From Chrysomallon squamiferum (Eukaryota > Mollusca > Gastropoda > Neomphalida > Peltospiridae), in NCBI GenBank assembly GCA_012295275.1, contig CM022674.1:1868242-1908241 (forward strand): DNA of 40,000 nt, read 5' to 3'. Positions 1 to 11,677 of the stretch are shown here, one piece after another. Both the position numbers and the translations under genes were made by a program. The notes under the pieces were generated by a model. The model had not been told where the DNA came from and did not search any database. It saw only the letters and a list, made by a program, of their open reading frames with translations. The stretch's first letter is position 1. Each line of letters begins with the position of its first letter.

Positions 1-270
1 CTCAAAAATAAAATAAAATAAAGATTCATCGTTTTTTTTTTTAGCACAAAGTATTGTGTGTTTGTTTGTATACGTAGTGTTTATCTGTGTGTCTGTGTCT
101 GTGTATGGGTATGTATGTGTTTGTATGCATGTGTGTGTAAGCGAGAAATGTTATGTGTATGAACGCTATATATATATGTATTTATGCATGAATGATTATA
201 TGAACCCTGTATATAAATATATGTTAATATATGTAGGTATATGTGTATGTATGTAAATGTATGCCTGTGT

Positions 271-313
<43 letters not shown>

Positions 314-400
314 GAGAAAGATACATGGTGTCATATTCACAGTAAATAAATTTGACTTCATGTAAATCATCTTTCTCTTGTTCTCTTTTCACTTTCAAAG
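1..400. other. Intron or upstream non-coding sequence with TG/TATG microsatellite
   Basis: No coding exon was found here. Positions 56-310 are a degenerate TG/TATG repeat ending in a pure (TG)n run at about 278-310. The last 30 bases, a pyrimidine-rich tract ending in TTTCAAAG at 400, form a strong plus-strand 3' splice site for the exon that starts at 401. The stretch is therefore most likely the end of an intron of the gene entering from the left. Open frames inside the TG repeat are low-complexity artefacts. Confidence 0.6.
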
Positions 401-1278
401 GACGACCTGTAAACCGACACACTTCAGTGATTTAGCTGACCTGATGGTTACTGATGTTTCCATTAATTATTATCTACTTATACCTACATTTCTGTATTAC
501 CGAGCCTCCCATGGGTCTGAGAACAAAATATATTGTTTTGCATCTCTGTCCATGACCGTTATATATTACCGTTATGACCGGTGAGTACTATAATTATAAT
601 ACATCAACTATATGGAATTAATCAATAAAAACTGGACATTAGGAGGCGGAGGTAAAAGTGACCTCGGATTATCGAGTTTATCTCCTTTCTTGAAACTTAA
701 CATCGCTTCTAAATCCAGCTGAATATTAAGCATAAATTTGTTTTTGTTTTTGTTTTTTTTTTCAAAGAAAAAGTGCGATACATTATCACTTACCTGTACA
801 GGTGAAAAGTGGACGAAACGCAGGTAAATGAAGTCGTCACAGCACGCGTTTCAACGTCAGGTAGGCTGTTGTCACAGAACACGCACACAGCTTCCACAAA
901 CAGCAGCGTCTCGCTTCAGCAAACACCGCTACAACGACGCCTGCTCATTTCACGAGGTCATGTTGACAGGCTAGACGCAATAAATTATTTGTTTCTCGTA
1001 TCACGGCGTAATCAATTTTTTTTTTTTGTTTCTCGGATCAGGAAAGACGTTATCGGAGAACTTGAATTAGGCCTATCAAGTGTTAGAAACCGAACAGATT
1101 CGATTAAATCCGGACTACAGGTACTGTAAGGTCCCCAGGGATATTTTTTAAAAAGGCAGATAAGTAATAAAGGTAATGAAATAATTTTTCATTTAATTTC
1201 CTGCAGGCGCCTGAACTGTATCTCCTAAAATCCACGCCTTGCTCAGGCACAGAATATGATTATATTGTTTACGATCTG
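401..1278 (+). CDS. Unrecognised gene, exons A-C (partial)
   Basis: Three plus-strand exons join in one frame: 401-580 (acceptor CAAAG, donor CCG|GTGAGT), 1042-1120 (acceptor ATCAG, donor CAG|GTACTG) and 1207-1278 (acceptor CCTGCAG, end uncertain because the donor would be a weak CTG|GTTTTT). Phases match: the first exon takes one base and leaves two, the second takes one and ends on a codon, the third starts on a codon. The joined peptide has about 111 residues and includes LADLMVTDVSINYYLLIP, IYYRYDRKDVIGELELGLSS and APELYLLKSTPCSGTEYDY. It is not low complexity and has an ordinary globular composition. I do not recognise the family. Earlier exons lie left of the window. Exons farther right on the same strand probably belong to the same gene. 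Confidence 0.55.
581..1041 (+). other. Intron between exons A and B of the unrecognised gene
   Basis: This 461-bp stretch begins with a consensus donor (GTGAGT) and ends with a T-run acceptor. It contains the perfect 12-base palindrome ACCTGTACAGGT at 792-803. A frame is open from 809, but it crosses the T-run at 1018-1027 and shows no splice-consistent exon start, so I do not call coding sequence before 1042. Confidence 0.45.
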
Positions 1279-2272
1279 GTTTTTTTATTTTTTTTTTTTT
1301 TTGATTCGATATTAAATGTTAGCATGGCGAAAGCACTAGAACTAAAAAATAAATGTGTCAGTTTTGATAGCCATGTTATCGCATTAAAGGTGATTAATGA
1401 GACCAGAAAAAAATGTTTATTGTTGTTTTTAGTTTGTATTTAACTGTTTTTGATAAAATAAAATATAAATAAATAAAAAATAAATAAATAAATAAATAAA
1501 TAAATAAACTAATATTAATAACAACAATAATAATAATAATAATAATCATAATAATAACAATAACAATAAATAAATAAATGTACTCACCTGTACAGGTAAG
1601 TATAACAAACAGTAAATCATCAAACTAAGGTAAAGTATATGCGAAGGTGTACCTTGATTTACGACAAACGTTTCGTGTGCGTGGGTACAGATAATTCTTA
1701 GTTTACTTTTATCAGAAAAAAACATTCAATATCATTTCTTGGGCTCCACCTGTAAATTCGTCACAAAGTACTTGTTCAGTGTGTAATATAAGTATTCAGT
1801 TACTTTACACCCACTGGCAAATATTAAACAGATTCGCCTTCGTTTTTAAAATAATATTATACCAAATAATTAATCCCTGTCTGATATTCGACAACACGGT
1901 ATTTTACACACTCACATACACACTTACACACACACACACACACACACATACACACATACACAACAGTCACCTTGTATAAACAAACTGTCACTCAGTGAGA
2001 CTGATGTTTGTTTTAGCAGTTTGTGATAAAAAAAAAAAAAAAAAAAGTTGTTATCAGTGGATCATGTCTAACCAGTAATTTTCAAAGTGACAACGAAAAA
2101 CAAACAAAAAAAATTAAACAAACATGGAAATAATTGGACGCCTGACACCAGACGTTGCTAGGAATTAATCCTAGAATTTTATATTTGTTGATTGCAGTAG
2201 TAGTAGTAGTAGTAGTAGTTGTTATTATTATTATTATCATCATCATCATTATTATTATTACTGTTATTATTA

Positions 2273-2312
<40 letters not shown>

Positions 2313-2349
2313 CATCATCATCATTATTATAATTACTGTTATTATATTA

Positions 2350-2398
<49 letters not shown>

Positions 2399-2745
2399 TA
2401 TTATTTAATTATATTTTATTTATTTATTTACTTATTTTACAAACGTATATAGAAATTACCAATTAACACGTTATTTACTTGTTAACTAGATAGCCTGTAG
2501 CCTTTTAATTCTTTAGTTAATTATCAGTCTCAATCATTATTTAACATATAAAACGACAGTTTTTAAAAAGAGGTTTCTGTCGTTATTATCTTTTTCGAGT
2601 GTAATTCTGTCAGACTGCCTTTCTCTGTGTCTCTCTTTAATTTATCTACTTGTATATCTCGACTTCTCTTTATCTGTCTGTCTGTGTCAGTTTCTGTCCG
2701 TCATGTCTAGCTACCTATCCACTTACTTAGCTTTATAAGAATATG

Positions 2746-2987
2746 TATATGTGTGTGTGTATGTATGTACGTACGTACGTATGTATGTATGTATGTATGT
2801 GTATGTATGTATGTGTGTATGTATGTACGTGTGTATGTATGTATGTATATATGTACGTATGTATGTATTTACGTATGTATGTATGTATGTACGTATGTAT
2901 GTATGTATGTACGTATGTATGTACGTATGTATGTATATATATATGTATGTATGTATTTATGTATGCATGTATGTATGTATGTATGTA

Positions 2988-3018
<31 letters not shown>
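2746..3018. repeat. (GTAT)n / (TG)n microsatellite
   Basis: About 270 bases of imperfect tetranucleotide GTAT with interspersed GTAC and GTGT variants, ending in a pure TG run. It is open in all three plus frames, which is the hallmark of a repeat without stop codons and not of a gene. Confidence 0.9.
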
Positions 3019-3026
<8 letters not shown>

Positions 3027-3342
3027 CTATATATGGCATCAATAGCTGTAACCATTATTGCATCGGAATTGATATTCACAACCAATTAAGTGTAAAACGT
3101 GAAGCTAAATTAAACTGGAAATTGATTTTGACAGCTGAAGGCTGCTACTTACTTGAAACATCTGTTACAGTGCATATTTAAACGTCCGACATTGAACATT
3201 ATTTATCTTTACTTTTTTTTTGCTTCTCTGTTCTCTGTAAAAATGTGTGATAATGTACATAATGAACCTTCTGAATAAGATGAGCAATAGATAGGCATGC
3301 TGTTCGTTATTGCTGAAGATAGCTTCACGTCATTATATGAAG

Positions 3343-3344
<2 letters not shown>

Positions 3345-3433
<89 letters not shown>
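3345..3433. repeat. Pure (CT)n microsatellite
   Basis: An uninterrupted CT dinucleotide run of about 89 bases. The Arg-Glu and Ser-Leu open frames that cross it are artefacts. Confidence 0.95.
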
Positions 3434-3436
<3 letters not shown>

Positions 3437-3896
3437 CACTCTTCTTTCTCTTCCTTTCAGTCTCTAACTCTCCACTATTCCCATATTCCATCCCTACTCC
3501 ACGCAATCTTTTTTTCCCTTTTTCTTTCTCTCATATATAAATAAATGCCTTTGGACTAAACACAGTTTTCCTGTTGATACCTCACTTGTTTTGCTGGTTA
3601 TCTTAAACTTAAGTCACAAATTTTTTGTGGTTTAAAATATTTTGTAAAGTTTTATTACAAAACCTCTAATATTTTTATTTTTATTTTTTTTTTGAAATTT
3701 ATAATAGATGGACGATATACTTCCTAATTTTCAGATCCGATCTCCAGTGAAACAGACGATCAGTAATGATAATAATAATGATGATGGTGATGATGGTGAT
3801 GATGATGATAATAATAATAATAATAATAATAAAAAAATTATCATCATTATCATCATAATAAATTATAAACATACATAACCATAACAAAAATATTTC

Positions 3897-3934
<38 letters not shown>

Positions 3935-5817
3935 AATCGAGACACCGGAAATGGAACATCACAGACATCACATGACGTCTACTGTCTGGTTTATAATGAC
4001 GTTACAACAATAGAGTTGGGCACCAGATTTCTCCGTCCTTCTAGCATACGGAGATTACAATGAAACGGTTTTACTGAAAATAATTTATTAAAAAAAAAAC
4101 AGAAAGGAATTGTAGAGAATTTCACAAAAATAACATTAATGTGAAAGGACATGTCTGGGTAAGTCTTTAGTGTTTTTTTTTTTTTTTTTTAAGACAGACA
4201 AAGAGTTCACTCTCAAATACATCCGTTTGGTCTTGTACACAAATATTATTTTCTGCGGTTAGAAAAAGTCTAGAAAGAGCACTCTGCAGTTTATCTTATT
4301 GGTTAACCCCGAAACATTCTTACAGAGAATACTGTTGTCTCGGCTTCAGTCACTATTTTTAAGTAATTTAGATATAATGTCACGAGCTCCGTATTAAAAA
4401 AAAAAAAAAAAAAAAATAAAAAAAAGTACTCTTAAAACTATATTTTCTGGTACATTTTGGTCGTCTGTTATGTCCAATAGAGTTACCTCTCCTTATCGTT
4501 TTCGCAATTTTTTTTTTTTTATATGATCACCATCTTCTTCATTATTTATTTATTTATTTTACTTCATTTCATTAAAAAATCAAATCAAATCAAATCAAAT
4601 AAATAAATAAATAGATAAATAATAATAAATAAATAAATAAATAAACAAAAAATACCACACTGATGTTGTTAGTGTGTCTCTAAATGCCTGTAATTTTTAT
4701 TGGGTTTTTTTAATTATTATTTCTGTACTAATAAATATTTTATCTATCAAATTTCATTTAAAATAAATAAAGAGTTTCCTATTATGACATCCTATTTTCC
4801 TAGGTTTTAAATTTTAATACGTCATTATAATCTTTTAAATATTGTTATAAACGGAGGGAACCAGCGGACGTGACGTATCACATAGTTTTCTTAAATCGTC
4901 TGGATCCATCCTAAATTGTATATTTATTTATTTATTTATTGTTTGTTTGTTTGTTTGTTTCTTGCTTGCTTGCTTCCTTCATCGTTATTAATTTATTAGC
5001 AGAGTACTTCTATTACTGCTAGTATTACTGCAATTCCAGCTGATACTACTATTATTACTAAACTCACCACCATTATATTTATTATTAGTGTTACTAATAC
5101 AACTATCATTACTATCACCGCTACTACTACTACTATTACTGCTAGTGATGATGATGATATTACTACTAATACTATTACCACTACTTTTATTATTATCATC
5201 ATCATCATCATCATCATCATCAGTATTATTATTACTGTTATTATTATTATTATAGAGAGTGGGAAAAACAAACCGATAAAAAACAACAAAAACTTATTTT
5301 TTATATGCATCCTTACTTAGAAGAACAAATATATGAACTTTGGTAAACAAAATATGAAATTTTGACTGGAACGGGAAAAAGGGCGAAAGACGCATTTGGA
5401 AGGGTTAATTACATCATCAGTTATATTTCTCAAGTGTGTCAAGCACGTTACGTTTGAAACTGTGAGGGAGACGGTTTAACAGATCTACAAATCAAAGATG
5501 GATTAGCTATATTAAGAAAAGAAACTGAAATGAAATATTTCGATATCACCAAAGGGGCATTCTCACCAAGCGACTGAAGAATAAAGTCTGAACACTTACA
5601 TTGTTATGATATTAAACCTTTCAGTTAGTTTTATGAAATCGCATAGTGTGAATTCATCTTAAAATAAAGTATCTATCTATCTGTCTATTTATCTGTATGT
5701 TTGTCTATCTACATATCTCTGTCTGTCTGTATGTTTGTCTAGCTATCTGTCTGACTGTCTCTCTGGACATCTAATTATTTATCTACCTTGCTGCCTATCT
5801 GTCTATGATAATTTCAG

Positions 5818-5933
5818 AGAAAGACATTTCTGCGGCCAGGAAAATGAAGTGAGAGAAATCCAGTTTCCGTCAGTAAATACCGGACAAAATACAATGTCCC
5901 TACCTGCCGTCATCAAACAACGATCACCTATAG
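5818..5933 (+). CDS. Unrecognised gene, exon D (partial)
   Basis: This exon is bounded by the acceptor AATTTCAG and the donor ATAG|GTAAAT. It takes two bases from before, gives 38 codons and leaves one base. The peptide starts ERHFCGQENEVREIQFPS and ends KQRSPI; it has mixed composition with no repeat. The first two frames otherwise hit stops, so the reading is fairly well constrained. I cannot name the domain. Two further possible donors follow within 45 bases (AATCCAG|GTAAAT and AATCCAG|GTAACT), each leaving the frame open. Its one-base exit phase does not match exon E, so an exon between 5934 and 6717 is missing or an alternative boundary is used. Confidence 0.45.
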
Positions 5934-6717
5934 GTAAATTACTTAATAATCCAGGTAAATACCTAATAATCCAGGTAACTGTAGGTAGATTTGAATTCTG
6001 AATCCGGTAATGCAGATGAATTTAGCAAACGTAATTAGGACGAGATAAAAAATATACATAGACGTAAATCTAATTAGTAACCGAGATAATTCACCTATAC
6101 CTAATTAGTAACTTGGTAGGTAACCAACCAAATTTTCATATCGTAAATCTAATAAGTTGTGCTAGGCACGTTTAATAAATGAATTATGTAGATGAGGTAA
6201 ATTAATAACACGAGTAAGAAAGATCAAATGGTTTTAGGTATACAGGTAAAAATTAATACAGCCGATTTTGACGTGGTTAGTTACATTTTAAACTGCTTTA
6301 ATTCAGTTATTTACTACTACTACTACTACTACTACTGCTGCTGCTGCTACTACTACTACTGCTACTACTACTACTGCTTAATTACTTACTTATTTACATA
6401 CAAACGGATAAATATATATGCATACACACACGTATACATCTATACATACACATACATACACATACATACAGATGCATATACACATGCACATACATACATA
6501 CATACATATATACATACATACATATACATACATACATACATACATACATAAATACATACATGGACATACATACACACACACATACATACATACATACAAA
6601 CATTGTCTCAAGATAAAAAGCACACCCATGGACATATAAAAGAATCAACTCACATGCATATATAAAGGTTTACACGCATACACAAATCACACACTTACGT
6701 TAGTTGTCTCATTTCAG
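5934..6717. other. Intron with duplicated donor and ACT/ACAT repeats
   Basis: The stretch starts with a small tandem duplication of the AATAATCCAGGTAA donor region (5948-5978). It contains scattered AGGTAA and CTAATTAGTAA copies, (ACT)n/(CTG)n at 6312-6377 and (ACAT)n at about 6420-6600. No exon with the needed phase (two bases in, two out) was found by eye. Confidence 0.45.
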
Positions 6718-7263
6718 ATACAAAAAGCACAAAACCAACTTGCTGATTCGAAAGAAATCAACCTCAGGAAAGCAGGTAAATAATTTAATTACTAAATTTA
6801 TGATTTTCTGGAATCATTTTATTCTAAGAAAATTATTGTAAATACTAATTTATTACAAATGAACAAAAATTTTTCAATTTGTTTTTTTACAAAACATCAC
6901 TTTTAAATCTGGTTATTGAATCTAAGACTCACTATTTTAATATGGATCTAAAAAAAATTTAAAAAATAAAAATGCTCAAGAATCTTATATTTGTCTCTAT
7001 TTTTAGATCTGGTTCCTCAAACTAAAACGTGATTTCTCATTCTGATACTCACTGTTTTAAAATATGATAAATTTTTTTCAGTATGAAAATCGATAGTTTA
7101 ATCTGATATCTTATTCTGACGTCAGTACATTAAAATTTCAACATCTGTCGTAAAATCTGATTTGTGATTCTGACAGTAATTAATTTTAGAATGTCCTTTT
7201 GGTCATAATTACCGTAAACATATTATTTGTTATTCTCACTAACACTTTTAGAATATGTATATA

Positions 7264-7328
<65 letters not shown>

Positions 7329-7702
7329 GTAGTATTTTTAAATATTTTTTGACAGAGTTTACCTCCAATCAAGAAAGAACGCTCTTCCCGGATCGATCAT
7401 TGTCATCTTGATGACTTGGTTCATTCGTCATCTTTGTTACAAAACTGGCACCTCCAGTCAATCACAGGTAACACACAGATGTTAATTAGTCTAGATTAAC
7501 ACAGGTAATGAACACGTATTTATTGCTGTGGAATAACACAGGTAATATGTATGTTAGAGGTTACCATACGCTTGATCCAGTTTCACATCTAAAGTATTAC
7601 CAGTTGATCTAAAGTGAGCGTTAGATGTTTGATTTTTTTTTTTATATATTTGTATATTCTTGATTCCATTTTGAAGCAAGCAAAAAAAAAAAAAAAAATA
7701 AA

Positions 7703-7735
<33 letters not shown>

Positions 7736-7765
7736 TCAAATAATAATAATAATAATAATTTTAAT

Positions 7766-7801
<36 letters not shown>

Positions 7802-8707
7802 AAAAATTTCGAGTTTATAAATTTTTCTAAAAGCCTTGAACATTAAAAATAAAATAAATAGTTCATAAACATCATTAATAAATAAAATAATTTTTTCGTC
7901 TGTAATTAATATATTTTGTCTATCGATAGATGATCCGCGTGTATGTGTCTATGGTAAACCAGAATGTAAATATTTTTAAATAGACTGTAATTTGTTCATG
8001 GAAACATCATTAAATCACAAACCAAAAATTAATTATAAAACTTCTGTAAAAAAAAAACGTTGTTTTTCCCAATCTTCGAGAAAATTGAAATAAGAATTTC
8101 TCGCAATTTTGTTTTGCCATAAGAAAATAAATGTCATGTAAAAAGCATGTGATGTATTTTTATTTTTAAATGAATTTAATCAACATGTGACTTTTACCGC
8201 CAATTTATCTCAGAACTGACCCATATGAATAAAAAAAAAATTAAAAAAAGGAGCGCCTTGTCTTCATACTTATCTCCCTTGGTTTAAAAATAATCACGTG
8301 TCAACAACCGCTTCTAGAATAGTGATTAAAAAGACAAAATTCGTCATTCTCACAAGACAAAAAAAAAAAAGAAAAAAAAAAAAGAACAAGAAAAATAATT
8401 TATGAAATTTCATGCGACCTCTTTTATATTTGTTTTGGAGTTAAAAGAACAAATCTTAGAAAAATTCCGAGAGATCTAAATTAACGTAAACTATGTCTAT
8501 TTCTTGAAAATTAACGAAAACTATTTTTCCATTTTAAAATCCAATCTTGGAAGTAATATTGGGAAAACTCTGTTAAAATAATAATAAATAAATAAATAAA
8601 TAAATAAAAAATAAAATAATCGCATTGCAGGAAAATCAACCAATCATCTTGGTCTAGGACACCATGATCTGCCAATCATCGGAAACAGCCGAGGTAGCCA
8701 CGCCTGA
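6718..8707 (+). CDS. Unrecognised gene, 3'-terminal exons E-G
   Basis: Three plus-strand exons join cleanly to a stop: 6718-6775 (acceptor ATTTCAG, donor GCAG|GTAAAT), 7356-7467 (acceptor TTTTGACAG, donor CACAG|GTAACA) and 8631-8707 (acceptor CGCATTGCAG, stop TGA at 8705-8707). Phases are one base in and none out, then none in and one out, then two in. The joined tail has about 81 residues. It starts with a basic stretch (YKKHKTNLLIRKK), continues through SLPPIKKERSSRIDHCHLDD and ends GNSRGSHA. It has no obvious domain. A basic start followed by a hydrophilic Ser/His-rich tail would suit the cytoplasmic end of a membrane protein, but that is inference, as no membrane segment was located. A polyadenylation signal AATAAA follows at 8870. 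Confidence 0.5.
7266..7329. repeat. (ATT)n microsatellite before exon F
   Basis: About 21 uninterrupted ATT copies that end 26 bases before the acceptor of the exon at 7356, so the repeat lies where branch-point and pyrimidine-tract signals are expected. Confidence 0.9.
7461..7548 (+). repeat. Triplicated donor-like CACAGGTAA, 37-bp period
   Basis: The donor of the exon ending at 7467 (CACAG|GTAACA) is followed by ACACAG|GTAATG and ACACAG|GTAATA. The three GT dinucleotides fall at 7468, 7505 and 7542, exactly 37 bases apart. The rest of the unit is strongly diverged. Confidence 0.55.
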
Positions 8708-8869
8708 AACCGTTCGTGGGATGCCAACAGTTGCGTAGCTTTAATTTGAAACACGAACTACATATCATTGTTACGTGGCAAAACATTTTATTTATTTTTA
8801 TTTTCTTGTATTATCAATCATTTTTAATGGAGATAATTACTCCGTTCCGTTCATCAAGTGATGTATTTT

Positions 8870-8875
8870 AATAAA
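8870..8875 (+). terminator. Candidate polyadenylation signal, unrecognised gene
   Basis: AATAAA 163 bases after the TGA at 8705-8707 on the plus strand. In such AT-rich DNA the hexamer is common by chance, so support comes only from its position. Confidence 0.3.
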
Positions 8876-9183
8876 ACGAAAATACACTATTTAATTATTT
8901 AAAGTTTCTTAAGCAATTATTTGAAACGAATCGTTGGCAAGGATAAAGTATTAAAATTCATCATCACCGTCATAATTATTGTTGCCTTACGTTATTTTTA
9001 TGAAATACAGTTTTAATGAGTTATGGTTTGCATGCCACTGTGAAGAAAGGATAAATACATGTTATTATGGTTTTGATAATTTTTGACCAATGGTGACTAG
9101 GTTTTGTTCTTTTTGAAGGCTGATTTTGGTTTGTTGGAAAATTGTTTTTAATATTCTAATCAGATTACAGTTAATGTCATCAT

Positions 9184-9215
<32 letters not shown>

Positions 9216-10500
9216 TTAAAAAATGTTTTTTGTGTTAATTCTTTAAAAAAAATGTTAAATTCATTTCTGCGTTGATGTTTTAGGAATGAATACATTAATT
9301 AAAAACTTCAAGTGAGGTTCTGATTAAGCAAAATAATTACAGCATTAAAGTTGATTTGTTACCATTTAAAGTTTTGCATGAAAAGTTTGTGATGAATTGT
9401 AGTTTTCAAAAGGCCTTTTCTTTTCTTTTTCTTTTTTTTAATATATAGATCGGCTCTATAGTGAGAACATGGAATGTACATATTTACGTATTTATTATTA
9501 TTATATTACTATTCACGTCATTTGTCATTATCTTAATCATAAATGATAAAAATTAGCGTAGCATACAACTCGATTGTACCAGTTTTAGACGAAATTAGGA
9601 ACATTTTGATATGTTAATTGTATTCGTGTTATCGGTTTATTAAAGATAGTAAAGGATATAGAGGGAAAGAATAAATATCCATATATAATATATTAATGAA
9701 TGTTTATAATGACCATTGCTAGTGTATTATTAATAACAATATATTTAAAAATTGTGGTAAACAATGTATTAAAAATATTAAAATTTAAGTTCTTTAATAT
9801 GCAATAAAATATTTAAAATCTTGCAAGTGTTAGAGTGTTATCTGCATGTTAACCAAGAAATTTCTTTATTTGATTCATTAACGAAAGCTTTTTTAAACTT
9901 TGCGAAATTCGGCTATCCACATAATTGGCGATTCCTCCAAACTTTCAGATTAGCGAGACATTTTAGCATTAAACAAACTCAGATATAAGACGTGATTTGA
10001 TTGGACAATGCTTTTGGTGCAATGTCCGTATTTCAAATATTGTTACGCTTTCTGACCTAAGAATGGTGTTTACTCGCATCTCGACGTAAGATACCAATAT
10101 GTAATTGTAGACGGTAATATTAATTATTATATATTTTCCTTCTTCTATCTAAATAACTTAAGAAAAACAGTATCCTGGGCAAACAACTTAAGCACTTTTT
10201 TATTGGGGGGGGGGGTTGTTTTTCGCGTTGGACGTATCAGAAACATTAGATGATGTAAGTTTCGGATTATTTTCCAGATTGGAGACCAAAAAAAAAAAAA
10301 AAAAAAAAAAAAAAATAATAAATAAAATAAATAAAAATAATAAACATTTAAAACTAGTACGAAAATAAATATTCGGTTATTTATTTATAACTTTTTATTT
10401 CTTTTTTTTTTTTTTTTTTTTTATTTATTTTTATTTAGACATACTATTATTTGAATACAGTAAAATAAAAACAAAAAAATGATTTTAAAATTTTTTTATT
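8876..10500. other. AT-rich intergenic region between convergent genes
   Basis: No exon, RNA gene or mobile element was seen on either strand. Homopolymer A or T runs occur at 9190-9214, 10288-10315 and 10399-10421, and a G run at 10205-10213. The stretch separates the 3' end of the plus-strand gene from the 3' end of minus-strand NEURL4. Confidence 0.5.
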
Positions 10501-10801
10501 TTATTTTTTAGATGAAAAAAACAACAAAACAACACATAATGTATTATCTGAAAACACTGACATGAGATTATATACATTTTATTATGTACATTTCATATTT
10601 CATTTCACATTATTTTCTACCAAAAAAAACAAAAAAAAAAACTGAGGTAAACATCTAAATTACACAATATTATGTGTGTAGGTGTGTCAAATCTCACAGC
10701 CTTGATAAAATAATAAAAAAATAAAAATAAAAACAAATCATTCCCCACCCTACCAACTATTACAACTGAAGATGAAAACTGTAAAAAATATAACAGAACA
10801 T

Positions 10802-10838
<37 letters not shown>

Positions 10839-11611
10839 GTAAATAACAAAACTTGTAACAAATAAAATGCAGCTCTAAGAATGGGTGGATTTCAGAAGCC
10901 CACCCCAAAGATCTGCACCTGAAATAACATATCTGTTTTTAATAAACACAGTACCATTCACACATTCTTCTTGGATCATCTAGAATTCAGAGATCAAATA
11001 AATATTTCCATGTTCACACGTAAACTGACTTGTCTGCGTAATTAACACATATTTTACATATAAATGCAAAATGGCCGACAACAGACGTGTCATGTGACGT
11101 TTATGCAATGTACAGATTGAGGGGTACATTCATATTAACTGTTACTCTCAACAGAAATAAAACCGGTAGATACAGATAATAAAAATTCTAATCATTTTTC
11201 ATTACTTGGTAATAGATAAAAATTATAAATCGCATGTCAGTCTATTCTAAATGTAATCAAACTTGGAACTCTCTCTCTCTCTCTGACTAAAATAAAAATA
11301 AAATAGGTTACAGAAATAAAACCACACTCAACCATCCTTTGTTTGAATGATACAACTGGTAAATTCATCATCAAGTGGACAAAATTCTGTGTTTTTCTGG
11401 TGACATGCAGGCACATATGAATCCACAAATACGAAGAAATGACTTGTGTGATAGTAGTAGACACATTACAAAACAAAAATCTGTATCTCTGAATTATGTA
11501 ATTTCATTTCACAGATAACATAATGGAATTCAAAAAAAATCCTAATTCAGATGATGTACAAAAATTTATTTCACTGATGAAAAATTGTGACAGGTGATCT
11601 TATAATTCAGC

Positions 11612-11677
<66 letters not shown>

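Larger units (their letters stand above)
1279..5817. other. Long repeat-rich intronic stretch, exons unresolved
   Basis: Phases require at least one more exon between exon C (ends on a codon) and exon D (needs two bases from before), but I could not identify it. The stretch is dominated by simple repeats: AAAT/AAT (about 1464-1580), CA (1920-1950), GTA/ATT (2197-2400), GTAT (2746-3018), a pure (CT)n run (3345-3433), ATG/AAT (3766-3930), AAAT (4588-4645) and ATT/ACT (5000-5255). A second copy of the palindrome ACCTGTACAGGT lies at 1586-1597. Position 3050-3175 is moderately coding-like but has no convincing splice pair. Long open frames inside these repeats are artefacts. Confidence 0.55.

Noticed and set aside
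1600-1980. Possible exon starting after GTATTCAG
   Set aside because: The frame soon enters a CA repeat and no suitable donor was found.
3050-3175. Possible exon with the peptide LNWKLILTAEGCYLLETSV
   Set aside because: Coding-like composition, but no convincing acceptor-donor pair in the needed phase, and it ends in a stop with no terminal-exon support.
2082-3181. Long open frames rich in Ile, Tyr, Val, Cys or Met
   Set aside because: They run through ATT, GTA and GTAT microsatellites and are open in several frames on both strands, with no splice or composition support.
3209-3540. Arg-Glu and Ser-Leu repeat proteins
   Set aside because: Products of translating a pure CT run in both directions.
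11237-11476. A 79-codon minus-strand frame starting MFCNVSTTI
   Set aside because: It lies in the presumed NEURL4 3' UTR and has no family features, splice support or sequence bias that would mark it as coding.
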